A stretch of DNA of 45,050 nt from NCBI GenBank assembly GCA_030532825.1, contig JAUNKK010000018.1, positions 1-45,050 of the forward strand. The letters are read 5' to 3'. This DNA comes from Propionibacteriaceae bacterium (GTDB taxonomy: Bacteria; Actinomycetota; Actinomycetes; Propionibacteriales; Propionibacteriaceae). Below the pieces are notes generated by a model that was given only the letters and a program-made list of their open reading frames with translations, was not told the DNA's origin and ran no database searches. Positions 26,334-36,762 of the stretch are shown piece after piece; position 1 is the stretch's first letter, and each line of letters opens with the position of its first letter. Both the position numbers and the translations under genes were made by a program.

Positions 26334-27218
26334 ATGCCTCTTCCCCGACGTCGATTGCTGGCTGGGTTCGGTTTGTTCGGCATCGCTGCTTGCACCCCCG
26401 ATCCAACGGTGCTTGGGGATCATGTTTCCGCCCCGCCTTCCGTCACACCCACCATGGGGCCAGGCATCGGTGAGCTCACCGTCGCGCTTGCCGACTTGGC
26501 CGTGGCGGTCCGGGAGCAGCCAGAGCCCTACGGTTCCGCGGCCCTCGCCCACATTGCGGCCTGGCAGGAGCGGCTCCTGACTGCCGATCCTGTACTGGGC
26601 GGAGAGGCCATTTTTCCCCACCCCACCAGCTCCATCCCGCCGTCCCCCGAGCTAGCGGCCATGTCCGCCGCGAGCGTGCAGGCGGCGACCGCGGCCCTGG
26701 TAACAGCGACGGAGCAGCCGCTCCGGCTGCTGCTGGTCTCGATACTGCTGGGCGCGACGGGGCTCGCTAACACCGAGTCCCTTCCCTCCCAGAGCGGCCC
26801 GGTGCCGTCAAGCTATCCCGAGGAGACGGCGGAGACGGCCCTGGGGGTCGCGCTAACGCATGTCTGGGCGTTGCAGCAGGCGTTGGAGAAGGGACTTGGG
26901 GTGATCCCCGGCAACGACCCGGCTCGGGGGTCGGTTGCCGCACGGCTCATCGACGTCAAACACCTTCGAAACTGGTTGATTGAGGCGGCCGGTCCCGAGC
27001 GCCCACGCCAAGACACCCATTACGACCTCCCCATGATCACCGATGCCAGCAGCCTCCAGACGGCGCGGATCTCCCTGGAGTCGAGCCTGATGGACGGGCT
27101 GGCAGCCGTGGTGGCTGCGGGGCAGGCTGATTGGTTGCCGGACGCCGTCGCCCAGGTGACGCAGGTGCAGGCCCTGGGCGGCCAACTACCTATCTGGCCG
27201 GGATGGAGCGATAGCTGA
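26334..27218 (+). CDS. Alanine-rich lipoprotein, DUF4439/ferritin-like candidate
   Basis: A 294-aa exported protein. The N-terminus has RRRLLAGFGLFGIAAC, a twin-arginine-like signal ending in a lipobox Cys at residue 20. The mature part is mostly helical. Its C-terminal half (about 155-290) looks like the four-helix ferritin-like DUF4439 domain (AETALGVALTHVWALQQALEKGLG). Position and orientation between rimP and proS match the Rv2843/Rv2844 pair of M. tuberculosis, which supports the assignment. The function of this family is unknown. Confidence 0.7.
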   Translation: MPLPRRRLLAGFGLFGIAACTPDPTVLGDHVSAPPSVTPTMGPGIGELTVALADLAVAVREQPEPYGSAALAHIAAWQERLLTADPVLGGEAIFPHPTSSIPPSPELAAMSAASVQAATAALVTATEQPLRLLLVSILLGATGLANTESLPSQSGPVPSSYPEETAETALGVALTHVWALQQALEKGLGVIPGNDPARGSVAARLIDVKHLRNWLIEAAGPERPRQDTHYDLPMITDASSLQTARISLESSLMDGLAAVVAAGQADWLPDAVAQVTQVQALGGQLPIWPGWSDS

Positions 27219-27270
27219 AATCCCGGACGTGCGAGCCCTCGTCGCGAGCAGCGCAACCAGCCAGTCTTCC

Positions 27271-29025
27271 TCAGCCCGCGAGGTCGCAAACGACGGCGAG
27301 GGCCTCGGTGAGGGGAACGTCCCGGCGCTCGCCCGTTCGGCGGTTGCGCACCTCGACGAGCCCGTCGGCTAGGCCGCGCCCTATGACAACGATGATGGGC
27401 ATCCCCAACAGTTCCGAGTCAGCGAACTTCACACCGGGGCTGGCCTTGCGGTCATCGTAGAGCACGTCCAGCCCGACGCCGTCGATTTGGGCTGCGAGAT
27501 CCTCAGCCGCAGCGAACAACTCCTGGGTCTTGCCAGTGACGAGCACCTCCACCTGGTATGGGGCAACCTCTACCGGCCAGGCCAACCCCTTCTCGTCGCA
27601 GGTGGCCTCGGCGACTGCGGCCACGGCCCGGGACACGCCGATGCCGTAGGAGCCCATCGTGACGGTGACGAGCTTGCCGTTAGCGTCCAACACCTTCAGG
27701 CCCAGGGCATCAGCATATTTGCGACCCAGCTGGAAGATGTGGCCCATCTCGATGCCGCGGGCCAGCGTCAGCGGCCCAGAGCCGTCGGGGGATGGATCGC
27801 CCTCGCGAACTTCCGCAACGTCGATCGTGCCGTCGGCTGTGAAGTCGCGTCCCGCTACGAGGTGGGCGACATGCTTGCCGGTCTCATTGGCGCCGGTCAC
27901 CCAGGAGGTGCCATCGACGACACGGGGATCCACGAGGTATGTGATCTTCGTGGGGGACTCCGAACCCAGGACCTGCGGGCCGATATAGCCCTTGACGAGC
28001 AGCGGGTGAGCCGCGAAGTCAGCTTCCTCGAACGGCGCGGCCTCCGCCGGGGCGAGCGCGGCCTCCAAGCGCTTGGGGTCGACGTCGCGGTCGCCCGGCA
28101 GGCCGATGATCAGGGGCCAGGTTCGCCCGTTAGGCTCGGTGACTTTCAGCACGACGTTCTTCAGGGTGTCCGAAGCCGTCCAGGGGCGATCCGCGCGGGG
28201 ATAGCGCGCGTTGAAAACATCGACGAGGGCCGCGATGGTGAGGCTGTCGGGGGTGTCCAGCACGCGCGCAGCCGGTTCGTCCGAGGCGTCGACGGCGGGG
28301 GGCGGGGTAACCCGAACGGCCTCAATGTTTGCCGCGTACCCCCCCGGGGAGCGTACAAAGGTGTCCTCGCCGGCAGGCAGCACGGCGAGGAACTCCTCCG
28401 AGGCGGACCCGCCCATGGCCCCGGAGGTGGCCTGCACGATCACATAGTCGAAGCCCAACCGGTCGAAGATCCGGATGTAGGCGTCGCGATGGGCCTGGTA
28501 GCTGGCCTCTAGACCCGCGTCGTCCACATCGAAGGAATAGGAGTCCTTCATGATGAACTCACGCCCGCGCAGCAGCCCCGCGCGCGGACGAGCCTCGTCA
28601 CGGTACTTCGTCTGGATCTGGAAAATGGAGAGCGGCAAGTCCTTGTAGGAGCTGTAGAGGTCCCCGACAACGAGCGTGAACATTTCTTCATGGGTGGGGC
28701 CGAGGAGCATGTCAGCTCCCTTGCGGTCCTTGAGACGGAAGAGGTTCTCGCCGTAGTCGTCCCACCGGCCTGTCGCCTCATAGGGGTCGCGTGGAAGTAA
28801 CGCCGGGAAACGCACTTCCTGCGCACCCATCGCCTCCATCTCCTCACGGATGATGGCCTCCACCTTGTGGAGAACCTTGAGCCCCAGCGGCAGCCACGAG
28901 TACACCCCCGGCGCGGCCCGGCGGATGTAGCCGGCCCGGACCAGCCACCGGTGGCTGGCCACCTCGGCATCGGCCGGGTCGTCGCGCAGGGTCCGGACGA
29001 ACAACTGGCTGAGACGCGTGATCAC
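27271..29025 (-). CDS. proS: Prolyl-tRNA synthetase
   Basis: A 584-aa class II aminoacyl-tRNA synthetase. Motif 1 lies near [14 protein letters not shown], and motif 2 is [27 protein letters not shown]. The editing insertion (about 230-410) marks the long bacterial type, and motif 3 is [16 protein letters not shown]. The anticodon-binding domain follows ([31 protein letters not shown]). GTG 29025 is chosen because GGAAGG lies about 7 nt upstream and homology starts at once ([16 protein letters not shown]). The 199 nt before it hold no recognisable gene. Confidence 0.95.
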   Translation of the reverse strand: MITRLSQLFVRTLRDDPADAEVASHRWLVRAGYIRRAAPGVYSWLPLGLKVLHKVEAIIREEMEAMGAQEVRFPALLPRDPYEATGRWDDYGENLFRLKDRKGADMLLGPTHEEMFTLVVGDLYSSYKDLPLSIFQIQTKYRDEARPRAGLLRGREFIMKDSYSFDVDDAGLEASYQAHRDAYIRIFDRLGFDYVIVQATSGAMGGSASEEFLAVLPAGEDTFVRSPGGYAANIEAVRVTPPPAVDASDEPAARVLDTPDSLTIAALVDVFNARYPRADRPWTASDTLKNVVLKVTEPNGRTWPLIIGLPGDRDVDPKRLEAALAPAEAAPFEEADFAAHPLLVKGYIGPQVLGSESPTKITYLVDPRVVDGTSWVTGANETGKHVAHLVAGRDFTADGTIDVAEVREGDPSPDGSGPLTLARGIEMGHIFQLGRKYADALGLKVLDANGKLVTVTMGSYGIGVSRAVAAVAEATCDEKGLAWPVEVAPYQVEVLVTGKTQELFAAAEDLAAQIDGVGLDVLYDDRKASPGVKFADSELLGMPIIVVIGRGLADGLVEVRNRRTGERRDVPLTEALAVVCDLAG

Positions 29026-29224
29026 GAGGGCACCTTCCTGTTGAAGACGGGAGAACTCTACCGCCCGAACGCCCCGTCGGCTTCCTGGCCGCATCTCGAC
29101 CACCGTGCTGAGCGCCTCCAGCCGCCCGCGAATTCTCACGTTGCTCCCCGGCGTCCCCAGCCGGGTGCCTTGTTGTTTCGTCGCGTGCGCGCCTAGTCCC
29201 CGGCCTCGGGCGGGGCGCTGCGGC

Positions 29225-30058
29225 TCAGTAGTGGACCGTCGCCAGGGTGCCGACTTGTCGAAAGCCGAGGCGCTCATAGAGCCGGATAGCTGGGGTGTTG
29301 AAGTGGTTGACATAGAGACTGATCACCGGATGTTCCTGCTGAGCCAGGGCCAGCATGCCGGCGAGCATCGGGGCAGCCAATCCCTGATGGCGCAGGCTCG
29401 GGTCCAGCCATACGCCTTGGAGCTGGGCGTGGGAGCCGAGCCGCGGACCGATATCGGCCTTGAAGATCACCCGCCCATGCTCGACGACCCCCCAGGCGTC
29501 CCCACCCAGTAGTCGGGCCCGGACGAAGGTCCCGTACCCCGGCCCGTGTTTATAAGGCGACGTGCCAATCTCATCGGTGTACATGGCGACTGATGCCGCC
29601 AGATACGACTCATAGTCAACGCTGGTCAGGGGGCGAACGCGCGGGTCGGGCGCAACACACGGTGGGGTGTCCAACACCATCAGGGGCTGACGATCGCGAA
29701 CGTTGACCACCTCGGTCCACTCTCCGCGGTAACGCGTGGATAGGCCCAGATACATGCCTAATGCCATGATGCTTGGCCCCAGGATTGAGGCGCAATTCCT
29801 TCGGGGGCCAACCGCTGTGACGAAAGCGGGAATGGCGTCCGGCTCGATTCCCGCAGGAAACAACGTCCCGCCGTCCAGACACACCGCGGTCAGTTCACCA
29901 TCGCGCTCGAACCCGTGCATAACGCCAAGGGCTCGTCGGTCGAAGCCGGATTGCTCCAGTTTCGAGGCCAGAAACAGCGTCTCGACCGGGCGCTGCGCGA
30001 GCAACTCCTTGACAGCGCCCAGGTCCTGGGGTCCAAGGGCCCTCAGCCTGGTGGCCAT
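29225..30058 (-). CDS. GNAT-family acetyltransferase with DUF4081-like N-terminal domain
   Basis: A 277-aa protein. Residues about 1-120 form the DUF4081-like domain ([26 protein letters not shown]), and 140-277 a GNAT domain with [24 protein letters not shown], the acetyl-CoA loop RHQGLA, and [27 protein letters not shown] 30058 lies 1 nt past the ispG stop. The pair ispG-GNAT matches Rv2868c-Rv2867c of M. tuberculosis. The biochemical substrate is unknown. Confidence 0.88.
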   Translation of the reverse strand: MATRLRALGPQDLGAVKELLAQRPVETLFLASKLEQSGFDRRALGVMHGFERDGELTAVCLDGGTLFPAGIEPDAIPAFVTAVGPRRNCASILGPSIMALGMYLGLSTRYRGEWTEVVNVRDRQPLMVLDTPPCVAPDPRVRPLTSVDYESYLAASVAMYTDEIGTSPYKHGPGYGTFVRARLLGGDAWGVVEHGRVIFKADIGPRLGSHAQLQGVWLDPSLRHQGLAAPMLAGMLALAQQEHPVISLYVNHFNTPAIRLYERLGFRQVGTLATVHY

Positions 30059-30059
30059 C

Positions 30060-31202
30060 TCAGGAGACCGAGACCTCGGGCTCGCCCACCTCCCCCATCT
30101 CGGCGGCAATGCGGCGGGCCTCCGTCAGCAGAGTCTCGACGATTTCGTCCTCGGGCACCGTTTTGATGACCTCACCTTTGACGAAGATCTTGCCCTTGCC
30201 GTTGCCTGAGGCCACCCCGAGATCTGCCTCGCGCGCCTCCCCGGGGCCGTTAACGACGCACCCCATGACGGCCACCCGCAGCGGAGCCTTCATCCCCTCC
30301 AGGCCCTTCGTGACTTGTTCCGCCAGCGTGTATACGTCGACTTGGGCGCGACCGCATGATGGGCAGGAGACGATGTCCAGCTTGCGGGGGCGCAGGTTTA
30401 GCGACTCAAGGATCTTCACGCCAACCTTCACCTCCTCCGCGGGCGGGGCTGACAGGGAGACCCGGATGGTGTCCCCGATCCCCCGGCTCAGCAGGGCACC
30501 GAATGCCACCGACGACTTGATGGTGCCTTGGAACGCTGGCCCGGCCTCCGTGACGCCCAGGTGCAGCGGGTACTGGCACTGCTCGGCGAGAAGTTCGTAG
30601 GCGCGCACCATCACCACAGGGTCGTGGTGTTTGACGGAGATCTTGAAGTCGTAGAAATCAACCTGTTCAAACAGTGAGGCTTCCCATAACGCGGATTCGA
30701 CGAGGGCCTCGGGGGTTGGCGATCCGTATTTCGCGAGGAGTCGCTTGTCGAGGGAGCCGGCGTTGACGCCGATCCTCAGGCTCACGCCCGCGTCGGTGGC
30801 TGCCTTGGCGATCTCGGCGACCTTGTCGTCAAATTGCTTGATGTTGCCAGGGTTCACACGCACGGCCGCGCAGCCCGCATCGATTGCGGCGAACACGTAC
30901 CTCGGCTGAAAGTGGATATCTGCGATCACGGGGATCTGGGATTTCATAGCGATGATCGGCAGCGCCTCGGCATCGTCGGCGCTCGGCACCGCCACCCGCA
31001 CGATGTCGCAGCCGGTGGCGGTCAGCTCGGCGATCTGCTGCAGGGTGCCGTTGATATCGGTGGTTTTCGTCGTGGTCATCGACTGCACCGAAACTGGGGC
31101 GTCCCCTCCCACGAAAGCTGACCCGACCTTGATCTTGCGAGATGTCCGACGGGGTGCCAGCGCCCGAGGGGGCGCTGCCGGCATGCCAAGGCTCACAGTC
31201 AT
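30060..31202 (-). CDS. ispG: 4-hydroxy-3-methylbut-2-enyl-diphosphate synthase
   Basis: Iron-sulfur enzyme of the MEP isoprenoid pathway. The 380-aa product has the TIM-barrel start [25 protein letters not shown] and VRVNPGNI. The three 4Fe-4S Cys are visible in [12 protein letters not shown] and [21 protein letters not shown] 31202 follows a TATAGT -10 box by 9 nt, giving a nearly leaderless mRNA. It forms a two-gene unit with the acetyltransferase downstream. Confidence 0.96.
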   Translation of the reverse strand: MTVSLGMPAAPPRALAPRRTSRKIKVGSAFVGGDAPVSVQSMTTTKTTDINGTLQQIAELTATGCDIVRVAVPSADDAEALPIIAMKSQIPVIADIHFQPRYVFAAIDAGCAAVRVNPGNIKQFDDKVAEIAKAATDAGVSLRIGVNAGSLDKRLLAKYGSPTPEALVESALWEASLFEQVDFYDFKISVKHHDPVVMVRAYELLAEQCQYPLHLGVTEAGPAFQGTIKSSVAFGALLSRGIGDTIRVSLSAPPAEEVKVGVKILESLNLRPRKLDIVSCPSCGRAQVDVYTLAEQVTKGLEGMKAPLRVAVMGCVVNGPGEAREADLGVASGNGKGKIFVKGEVIKTVPEDEIVETLLTEARRIAAEMGEVGEPEVSVS

Positions 31203-31211
31203 GGGGCAAAG

Positions 31212-31217
31212 ACTATA
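31212..31217 (-). promoter_or_regulatory. -10 box of the ispG promoter
   Basis: TATAGT on the minus strand, 9 nt before ATG 31202. A leader of only a few nucleotides is expected. Confidence 0.5.
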
Positions 31218-31329
31218 AGAGATCGCGCGGGGAAGAACCGGAGCATTGCCTTCGCCGCCGCGCTACTCGGCACTGCCGGGCTTCTGCGCGTACGGTGCCG
31301 GCACGTTCAGAAGTTCCGTCGAGGGTCGC

Positions 31330-32079
31330 GTGCGGTTGAATGGCGTGGTGAAGACACTCATCCTGGGCGGCGTGCGCGAGGGCCGCGAGTTGGCGGAGTT
31401 GCTGGTGACAGCCGGTATACCGGTGATCACGTCCCTGGCGGGGCGGGTCAACAAACCGGCTCGGGTTGCGGGCGAGGTGCGCGTCGGAGGCTTCGGCGGT
31501 GCCGACGGCCTGGCGACGTGGCTGCGAGCAGAGAACATTGGCCAGGTGGTGGATGCCACACACCCGTTCGCGGAACGGATCAGCGCCAATGCCGTCGCCG
31601 CCTGCCGACAGGCCGGGGTGCCGCTGCTGCGGATTGACCGGCCCAGCTGGGAGTCGCACCCGCTGGCGGCCACTTGGCAGTGGGCACCCTCGCACTCGGC
31701 AGCTGCCCGGCTCGCCGCGGCTCACGAGCGGGTGCTGCTGACCGTCGGCCGCCAGTCCGTGGCTCCCTACCTGGAATTGAACAACATCATTGCTCGAATG
31801 GTTGAGGCTCCCGACGTCGAAGTTCCCGGTTCCTGGACTTTGCTGCTCGATCGTGGCCCCTACACCCTCGACAGTGAACGTGAGTTGCTGACGACAGAGC
31901 ACATCTCGGCCCTAGTGACAAAAGACTCGGGCGGAGCATTGACGGAACCGAAACTCCAGGCCGCCGCAGAACTGGGGGTGGCCGTGATCGTCGTGAGGCG
32001 CGCCCCGCTACCCGCCGATATCCCGCGGGTCACCACCGCCGCCGAAGCTGCGGCTTGGCTGGCCGAGCACCGTCGCTAG
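31330..32079 (+). CDS. cobK: Precorrin-6A reductase
   Basis: NAD(P)H-dependent reductase of corrin-ring synthesis, precorrin-6A to precorrin-6B. The 249-aa product has KTLILGGVREGRELAELL, VVDATHPFAERISANAVAAC (the family DATHPFA motif), RPSWE and a late VTKDSGG motif with EPKLQAAAELGVAVIVVRR. GTG 31330 is preferred (GAGGG just upstream), but GTG 31345 or 31348 would also suit. It is convergent with cobA and seems full length and intact. Confidence 0.9.
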   Translation: MRLNGVVKTLILGGVREGRELAELLVTAGIPVITSLAGRVNKPARVAGEVRVGGFGGADGLATWLRAENIGQVVDATHPFAERISANAVAACRQAGVPLLRIDRPSWESHPLAATWQWAPSHSAAARLAAAHERVLLTVGRQSVAPYLELNNIIARMVEAPDVEVPGSWTLLLDRGPYTLDSERELLTTEHISALVTKDSGGALTEPKLQAAAELGVAVIVVRRAPLPADIPRVTTAAEAAAWLAEHRR

Positions 32080-32092
32080 CACGGTCCGGCCG

Positions 32093-32821
32093 TCAGTCGA
32101 CGATGAGGCCCGCGACCTCGCCCAGGATGGTGACCGCGGGGGGCTTGATGTTGGCTTCACGCGCCGCCGCAGCGACCGCGCTGACCGACGAATGCAGCAG
32201 CCGCATCTGCGGCAGACCCGCGTTTTCCACCACCGCAGCGGGGGTATCCGCGCTCATGCCACCACTAAGGAGCCGCTCCGTGATCTGCGGCAGGTACTTG
32301 ACCCCCATCATGATGACGAGGCTCAGCCTGGATTGGGCTAGGTGATCCCAATCCAGCCCGCAGCGCTCGTCGCCCGGCGGGACATGCCCGCTGACGACGG
32401 TATAGCCCTGCGTAATCCCTCGATGGGTGATGGGGATACCCGCCAGCCCGGCGCCCGCGATGGAGGAGGAGATGCCGGGGACGTAGTCCACTGGGATGCC
32501 CACAGCCGCGCATGCCTGCCACTCTTCGAAGCCGCGACCGAACACGAATGGGTCCCCACCCTTGAACCGCACGACGGTCTGTCCGGCCTGCGCATGTTCC
32601 ACCAGAATCTCGTTGATGCGCTCCTGGGGCGTGAATTCGCCGCGTGGCACCTTGCCGACCTCAATGACCTCAGCACCGGCCCGAGCCTCGTCAAGAAGGC
32701 CCTTCGGCACCAGCCTGTCCGTGACGATGACGTCCGCGGCACGCAGGGCCTTGAGCCCGGCGACGGTGATGAGATCCGGGTCACCGGGGCCAGCTCCCAC
32801 GAGGATGACGCGACCGGTCAT
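32093..32821 (-). CDS. cobA: Uroporphyrinogen-III C-methyltransferase
   Basis: SAM-dependent enzyme that makes precorrin-2, the branch point to cobalamin and siroheme. The 242-aa product has VGAGPGDPDLITVAGLKAL, VIVTDRLVP, VVRFKGGDPFVFGRGFEEW and VVSGHVPPG, the tetrapyrrole methylase signatures. There is no CysG-type ferrochelatase domain. ATG 32821 overlaps the stop codon of the cobB-cobC fusion (ATGA), placing it last in the riboswitch-led operon. Confidence 0.94.
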   Translation of the reverse strand: MTGRVILVGAGPGDPDLITVAGLKALRAADVIVTDRLVPKGLLDEARAGAEVIEVGKVPRGEFTPQERINEILVEHAQAGQTVVRFKGGDPFVFGRGFEEWQACAAVGIPVDYVPGISSSIAGAGLAGIPITHRGITQGYTVVSGHVPPGDERCGLDWDHLAQSRLSLVIMMGVKYLPQITERLLSGGMSADTPAAVVENAGLPQMRLLHSSVSAVAAAAREANIKPPAVTILGEVAGLIVD

Positions 32822-35232
32822 GACAACTCCTTGCCCAGCGCGTCGAGCAGGCGGGCACGCAACCCGGGTCCGGGGACGCGCACCCGAAACCATTCAGAAC
32901 TCAGCCCCGGGAACGTATCACCTCGCCGCACCCCAAGGCCATGTACCCTCAGCTTTTCCCGAAGCCCTTCAGGCCCCCTGACAAGGACGAACGGCGCTGA
33001 GGAGGGTACCACGCGCAACCCTAGGTCGCTTAGCCCCCTCGTTAACGCCTCCCGGTTAGCGGCCAGCTCGGCCTGCCAGGATTCGACTTCGGAGCGAGCG
33101 CGCGCCGAGCAGACGGCCCGCATTGCCGCCAGCGCCGGCGTCGACACCGCCCACGGGGTCTGCACGCGGCGAAGTTGCTGGATTAGCTCAGGGTCGCCGC
33201 ACACATAGCCGACCCGGAGCCCGGCCAGCCCCCAGGTCTTGGTGAGGGAACGCAGCACCAGGATTCCCGTGAGATCACCGGACAGCAGGGAGCCCGGCTC
33301 GCCTGGGACGGCATCCATGAAGGCTTCATCGACGACGAGCACACGGTCAGGGCGGGCCAGCTTGCGCAGTTCCTCGGCGGGATGCAGCACCCCAGTGGGG
33401 TTCGTCGGGTTGCCGACGAAGACCAGGTCCGCTGCCGTTGGGACGCGCTCAGCGGCCAGCCGAAAATCGTCTTCGGGCCATAGCAGTACCCGCTGCGGCA
33501 CCATCCCGGCGGTCCGCAAGGCGGCCTCGGGTTCGGTGAACTGGGGATGAACGATGGCCGGGTGGCGGTAACGCAGTCCCCGGGCAATCAGCGTGAAGGC
33601 TTCCGCCGCACCGGCGGTCGGCAACGTCTGGCCGATGTCGAGGCTGTGCCAGGCGGCAACCACTTCGGCCGTGGCCTCGGGCTTCGGGTAGGGGGCTAGG
33701 TGGGCAGCGGCGATCTCACGATGCAGCCAGGCGGGCGGAGCATCAAGCCGCACGTTGACGGCTAGATCCATCACGCCTTCAGCCAACTCCGCGTCCCCGT
33801 GGTGCAGCAGGTCGAAATCCTGCCGACGCGGCGCCGTTCGGGGTGGTGTCGGCCATGCGGGTTGAGCGTCCTCGCGGTGGTAGACGTGAATGGCCTCAGC
33901 GAAACGCTGCGCCAGTTGCGGGTGTCCGGCCCAGTGAACGTGCAGATAGGAGGCGTGGACATTGTCCGTGGCGAAGCCGTCTGTGCGCGCCCCGTCGGGG
34001 GTTTCCCAGCCCCACGCCGGTTGACTTCCCGGCGGGAATTGAGTGGTGGTGCGGTGAAACTCGTGGCCAGTGATTTCTTCACCAGTTCGCGCATAGCCGC
34101 CGTCGCGGGTGGCGATGGCACGCCGGTAGCCGAGAGTGAGGCGCGGACCCATCGCCGCCACTGCGGGGATTGCCCCGACCATGGCGACGCCATCCACGCT
34201 GTCCGACAAGTAGAGCATGCCGGCGCACTCCGCTACGACGGGCACACCCGCCGCAATGCACTCCGCTAATTCGCGGCGCAGGTTTTCCCTTGAGGCGAGG
34301 GCAGCGGTGTGCATTTCGGGGAAGCCGCCCCCCAGGTAGATGCCGGCGGTGTTCTCCGGCAGGGCGTCGTCTGTGGCGGGATCGAAGATCTGGGGCTCAC
34401 AGCCCGCAGCGTTCAGTAGTTCGAGGGTCTCCGCGTACCGGAAGGTGAACGCCCGTCCCCCAGCGACCGCGACGACGGGGCGCCGGTTCGAAGGCGGCGC
34501 CACTTCCGCGGCAGGATCCCAGGGATCGACGTCCAGGTCCGCTGCGGTGTGGGCGGCGGCTAGGAGCGAATCCAGGTCGATGTGTGCACCGACCTGCTCG
34601 GCTAGACGTTGCATGGTGGCGTCGGCGTCGGCACGTTCCTCGACGGGAACCAGTCCGAGGTGGCGGGAAGGGGCGGCGATGGCCGCGTCCCGGGGCAGCA
34701 CCCCAAGAATGGGAAGCCCTATTCCCCCGAGCGCCGCCACCACCTCGTCACGGTGCCTCGGTGAGGCGACCTTGTTGACGATGACCCCAGCGAATCGCAA
34801 CGTGGGGTCGTACTGGGTAAGTCCCAGCAGCACAGCCGCAGCCGAGCGAGAGGTGTGGGACGCATCAAGGCACAGCACGATGGGGGCCGAGACCAGGGAG
34901 GCGACGTGCGCTGTCGATCCGAAGCCCTGTGCGCCTAACTGGCCATCGAAAAGCCCCATGACGCCCTCAATGATGGACAGATCCGCACCCTTGGCGCCGT
35001 GGGCCAGCAGCGGCCCGATCCGCTCCTCCCCCACCAGGAACGGGTCCAAGTTGCGGCCAGTCCGCCCTGATGCCAGAGCGTGATACCCCGGGTCGATGAA
35101 ATCTGGCCCCACTTTGAAGCCCTGCACGGTCAGCCCGCGCGCTGCGAGGGCCGCGATAATGCCGGTGGTGATGGTGGTCTTGCCTTGCCCCGAGGCGGCC
35201 GCAGCCACGACGAAGCGCGGCAGCCTCACCAT
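32818..35232 (-). CDS. cobB-cobC: Cobyrinate a,c-diamide synthase fused to CobC/CobD-like PLP enzyme
   Basis: An 804-aa fusion. Residues 1-470 are CobB/CbiA: an N-terminal P-loop ATPase (ASGQGKTT, FKVGPDFIDPGYH) and a glutamine amidotransferase domain with Cys in VVAECAGMLYLSD and His in GHEFHRT. Residues about 478-804 are a class I PLP enzyme of the threonine-phosphate decarboxylase type: VGNPTNPTG, then VVDEAFMDA, and the PLP Lys in RSLTKTWGLAGLRVGY. It would amidate the corrin ring and supply the aminopropanol linker. ATG 35232 overlaps the cobO stop and has AAAGGGG 6 nt upstream. Both halves look complete. Confidence 0.93.
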   Translation of the reverse strand: MVRLPRFVVAAAASGQGKTTITTGIIAALAARGLTVQGFKVGPDFIDPGYHALASGRTGRNLDPFLVGEERIGPLLAHGAKGADLSIIEGVMGLFDGQLGAQGFGSTAHVASLVSAPIVLCLDASHTSRSAAAVLLGLTQYDPTLRFAGVIVNKVASPRHRDEVVAALGGIGLPILGVLPRDAAIAAPSRHLGLVPVEERADADATMQRLAEQVGAHIDLDSLLAAAHTAADLDVDPWDPAAEVAPPSNRRPVVAVAGGRAFTFRYAETLELLNAAGCEPQIFDPATDDALPENTAGIYLGGGFPEMHTAALASRENLRRELAECIAAGVPVVAECAGMLYLSDSVDGVAMVGAIPAVAAMGPRLTLGYRRAIATRDGGYARTGEEITGHEFHRTTTQFPPGSQPAWGWETPDGARTDGFATDNVHASYLHVHWAGHPQLAQRFAEAIHVYHREDAQPAWPTPPRTAPRRQDFDLLHHGDAELAEGVMDLAVNVRLDAPPAWLHREIAAAHLAPYPKPEATAEVVAAWHSLDIGQTLPTAGAAEAFTLIARGLRYRHPAIVHPQFTEPEAALRTAGMVPQRVLLWPEDDFRLAAERVPTAADLVFVGNPTNPTGVLHPAEELRKLARPDRVLVVDEAFMDAVPGEPGSLLSGDLTGILVLRSLTKTWGLAGLRVGYVCGDPELIQQLRRVQTPWAVSTPALAAMRAVCSARARSEVESWQAELAANREALTRGLSDLGLRVVPSSAPFVLVRGPEGLREKLRVHGLGVRRGDTFPGLSSEWFRVRVPGPGLRARLLDALGKELS

Positions 35233-35837
35233 TCGATGCCCCTTTGGCCCTTCTGGCCATCATCGAAGGGGTGCTTGATCTTGGTCATGTTGGTCACCAG
35301 GTTCGCGATTTCCAGGATTGGCTCGGGGCAGCGGCGGCCTGTGATGACAACGTGCTGGAAGCCGGGCCGGTTTACCAAGGCTTCGGCCACTGCTGCGGCA
35401 TCGATCCAGCCCCATTCCATGGGGTAGGTGAACTCATCAAGGACGTAGAGTCCGTGACTCTGCTCTTGAAGGCATCGCTGGACTTCGGCCCAGCCCGCGC
35501 GGGCAGCATGGGCGGGTTCTTCGTCGGAGTTCTTCCGGGTCCAGGACCACCCCGAGCCCATCTTGTGCCACTCGACTGGGCCACCCTGGCCGGTCTCCGC
35601 ATGCAGCTTCCCGAGGGCTTCCAGCGCAGTCTGCTCCCCGACGCGCCACTTTGCGGACTTGACGAACTGGAACACGCCGATGCTCCAGCCTTGGTTCCAG
35701 CCACGCAGCGCCAGCCCAAAGGCCGCTGTCGACTTTCCCTTGCCCTCGCCCTGGTTGACGATGACCATGGGCCGATTCCGGCGCTGCTTAGTGGTCAGGC
35801 CATCATCGGGCACCTTGTCCGGGGTTCCCTGGGCCAT
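35226..35837 (-). CDS. cobO: Cob(I)yrinic acid a,c-diamide adenosyltransferase
   Basis: Attaches the 5'-deoxyadenosyl group to corrinoids using ATP, in synthesis and in salvage. The 203-aa product has the P-loop GEGKGKSTAAFG (residues 31-42), FQFVKSAKW, LYVLDEFTYPMEWGW and VVITGRRCPEPILEIANLVTNM, typical of the BtuR/CobO family. ATG 35837 shares a base with the upstream stop (TGATG). This enzyme would still be useful if the cell only imports corrinoids. Confidence 0.95.
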   Translation of the reverse strand: MAQGTPDKVPDDGLTTKQRRNRPMVIVNQGEGKGKSTAAFGLALRGWNQGWSIGVFQFVKSAKWRVGEQTALEALGKLHAETGQGGPVEWHKMGSGWSWTRKNSDEEPAHAARAGWAEVQRCLQEQSHGLYVLDEFTYPMEWGWIDAAAVAEALVNRPGFQHVVITGRRCPEPILEIANLVTNMTKIKHPFDDGQKGQRGIEW

Positions 35838-36718
35838 CAGGCCACCTCCTTTGGTTGTAGGCTGCCACGCACCACGTCGGTGGGAGCGGCAGGATCTAGC
35901 TCCGCCATGGGAACGAGTTCAGCCCCCAGCCCGAGCACCAGGTCACCAGCGAGACCAAGCCGCATCAGGCCGGTCTCGCAGTCAACGACCACGCAGTCAT
36001 AGCCACGCACAGCCAGGGAGTCCGCCGCGGCCTTGGACCGCGCGAGGGCGCCTAGGCCGACAGTCGCGCGCCCGTCGCTGAGCAGCACGACGATCGGGCG
36101 GCGGGTCGGGTCCTTGACCGCCTCCGTGGCGAGCACCCGAGCCGCACATTCAAGGCCTTTCACGAGTGGGGTCCGGCCACCATGAGGTAGCTCCTCAAGC
36201 CGCACGGCGGCCGCCTCGACAGAGCCTGTCGGCGGGAGCACGAACTCCGCCGAATCTCTCCGGAACGTGATCATTCCGACCCTGTCACGTCGCTGATAGG
36301 CGTCTACGAGCAGTGAGAGCACGGCCGTTTTCACAGTCTCTATGCGACGCCTGGCACCCACTGAGCCGGAGGCATCCACCACGAACAACACCAGGTTGGA
36401 TTCCCGGCCTTTACGACGCGAGCGCCGCACATCTGCCCCGATGATCCGCAGCTGTTCCTCAGCGAGGTGCCCGCGCGCGGCCTGACGGGGGGCGGCGGCC
36501 TTGATAGTAGCCGGTATGTGCCAGGCTCCCGAGGTGGTGTGCGGGTCGACGCTGACGACCCGGCCGTGGCTGGTCAGGACCCGGCTGCACCGTCCCGGCG
36601 ATCCTTTCCCCAGCCCCCTGCCACGCAACACGCCGCCGATCGCGGGGAAAATGCTGGCGAGGATCAGCGCACGCACCATGTCGTCGGCCCCGAGGACCGC
36701 CGTGAATGGGAACTTCAT
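35837..36718 (-). pseudogene. ChlI/ChlD-type metal chelatase gene with its AAA+ core deleted in frame
   Basis: A 293-aa product whose first 31 residues (MKFPFTAVLGADDMVRALIL... ending IGGVL) are the start of a ChlI/BchI-type AAA+ chelatase. It then jumps to the basic linker RGRGLGKGSPGR and a complete VWA domain, with MIDAS motif VVDASGSVG and GGRTPL. The P-loop, Walker B and sensor regions are absent. The equivalent M. tuberculosis gene Rv2850c encodes about 629 aa, so roughly a kilobase has gone without loss of frame. It sits directly after a cobalamin riboswitch and before cobO, where a cobalt-chelatase subunit belongs. It may survive as a VWA-only protein, but could not hydrolyse ATP. Confidence 0.75.
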
Positions 36719-36762
36719 GACCGTGCTGAGTGCCTTCCTGTGGGTCCGCGCCCACGTCGCGT

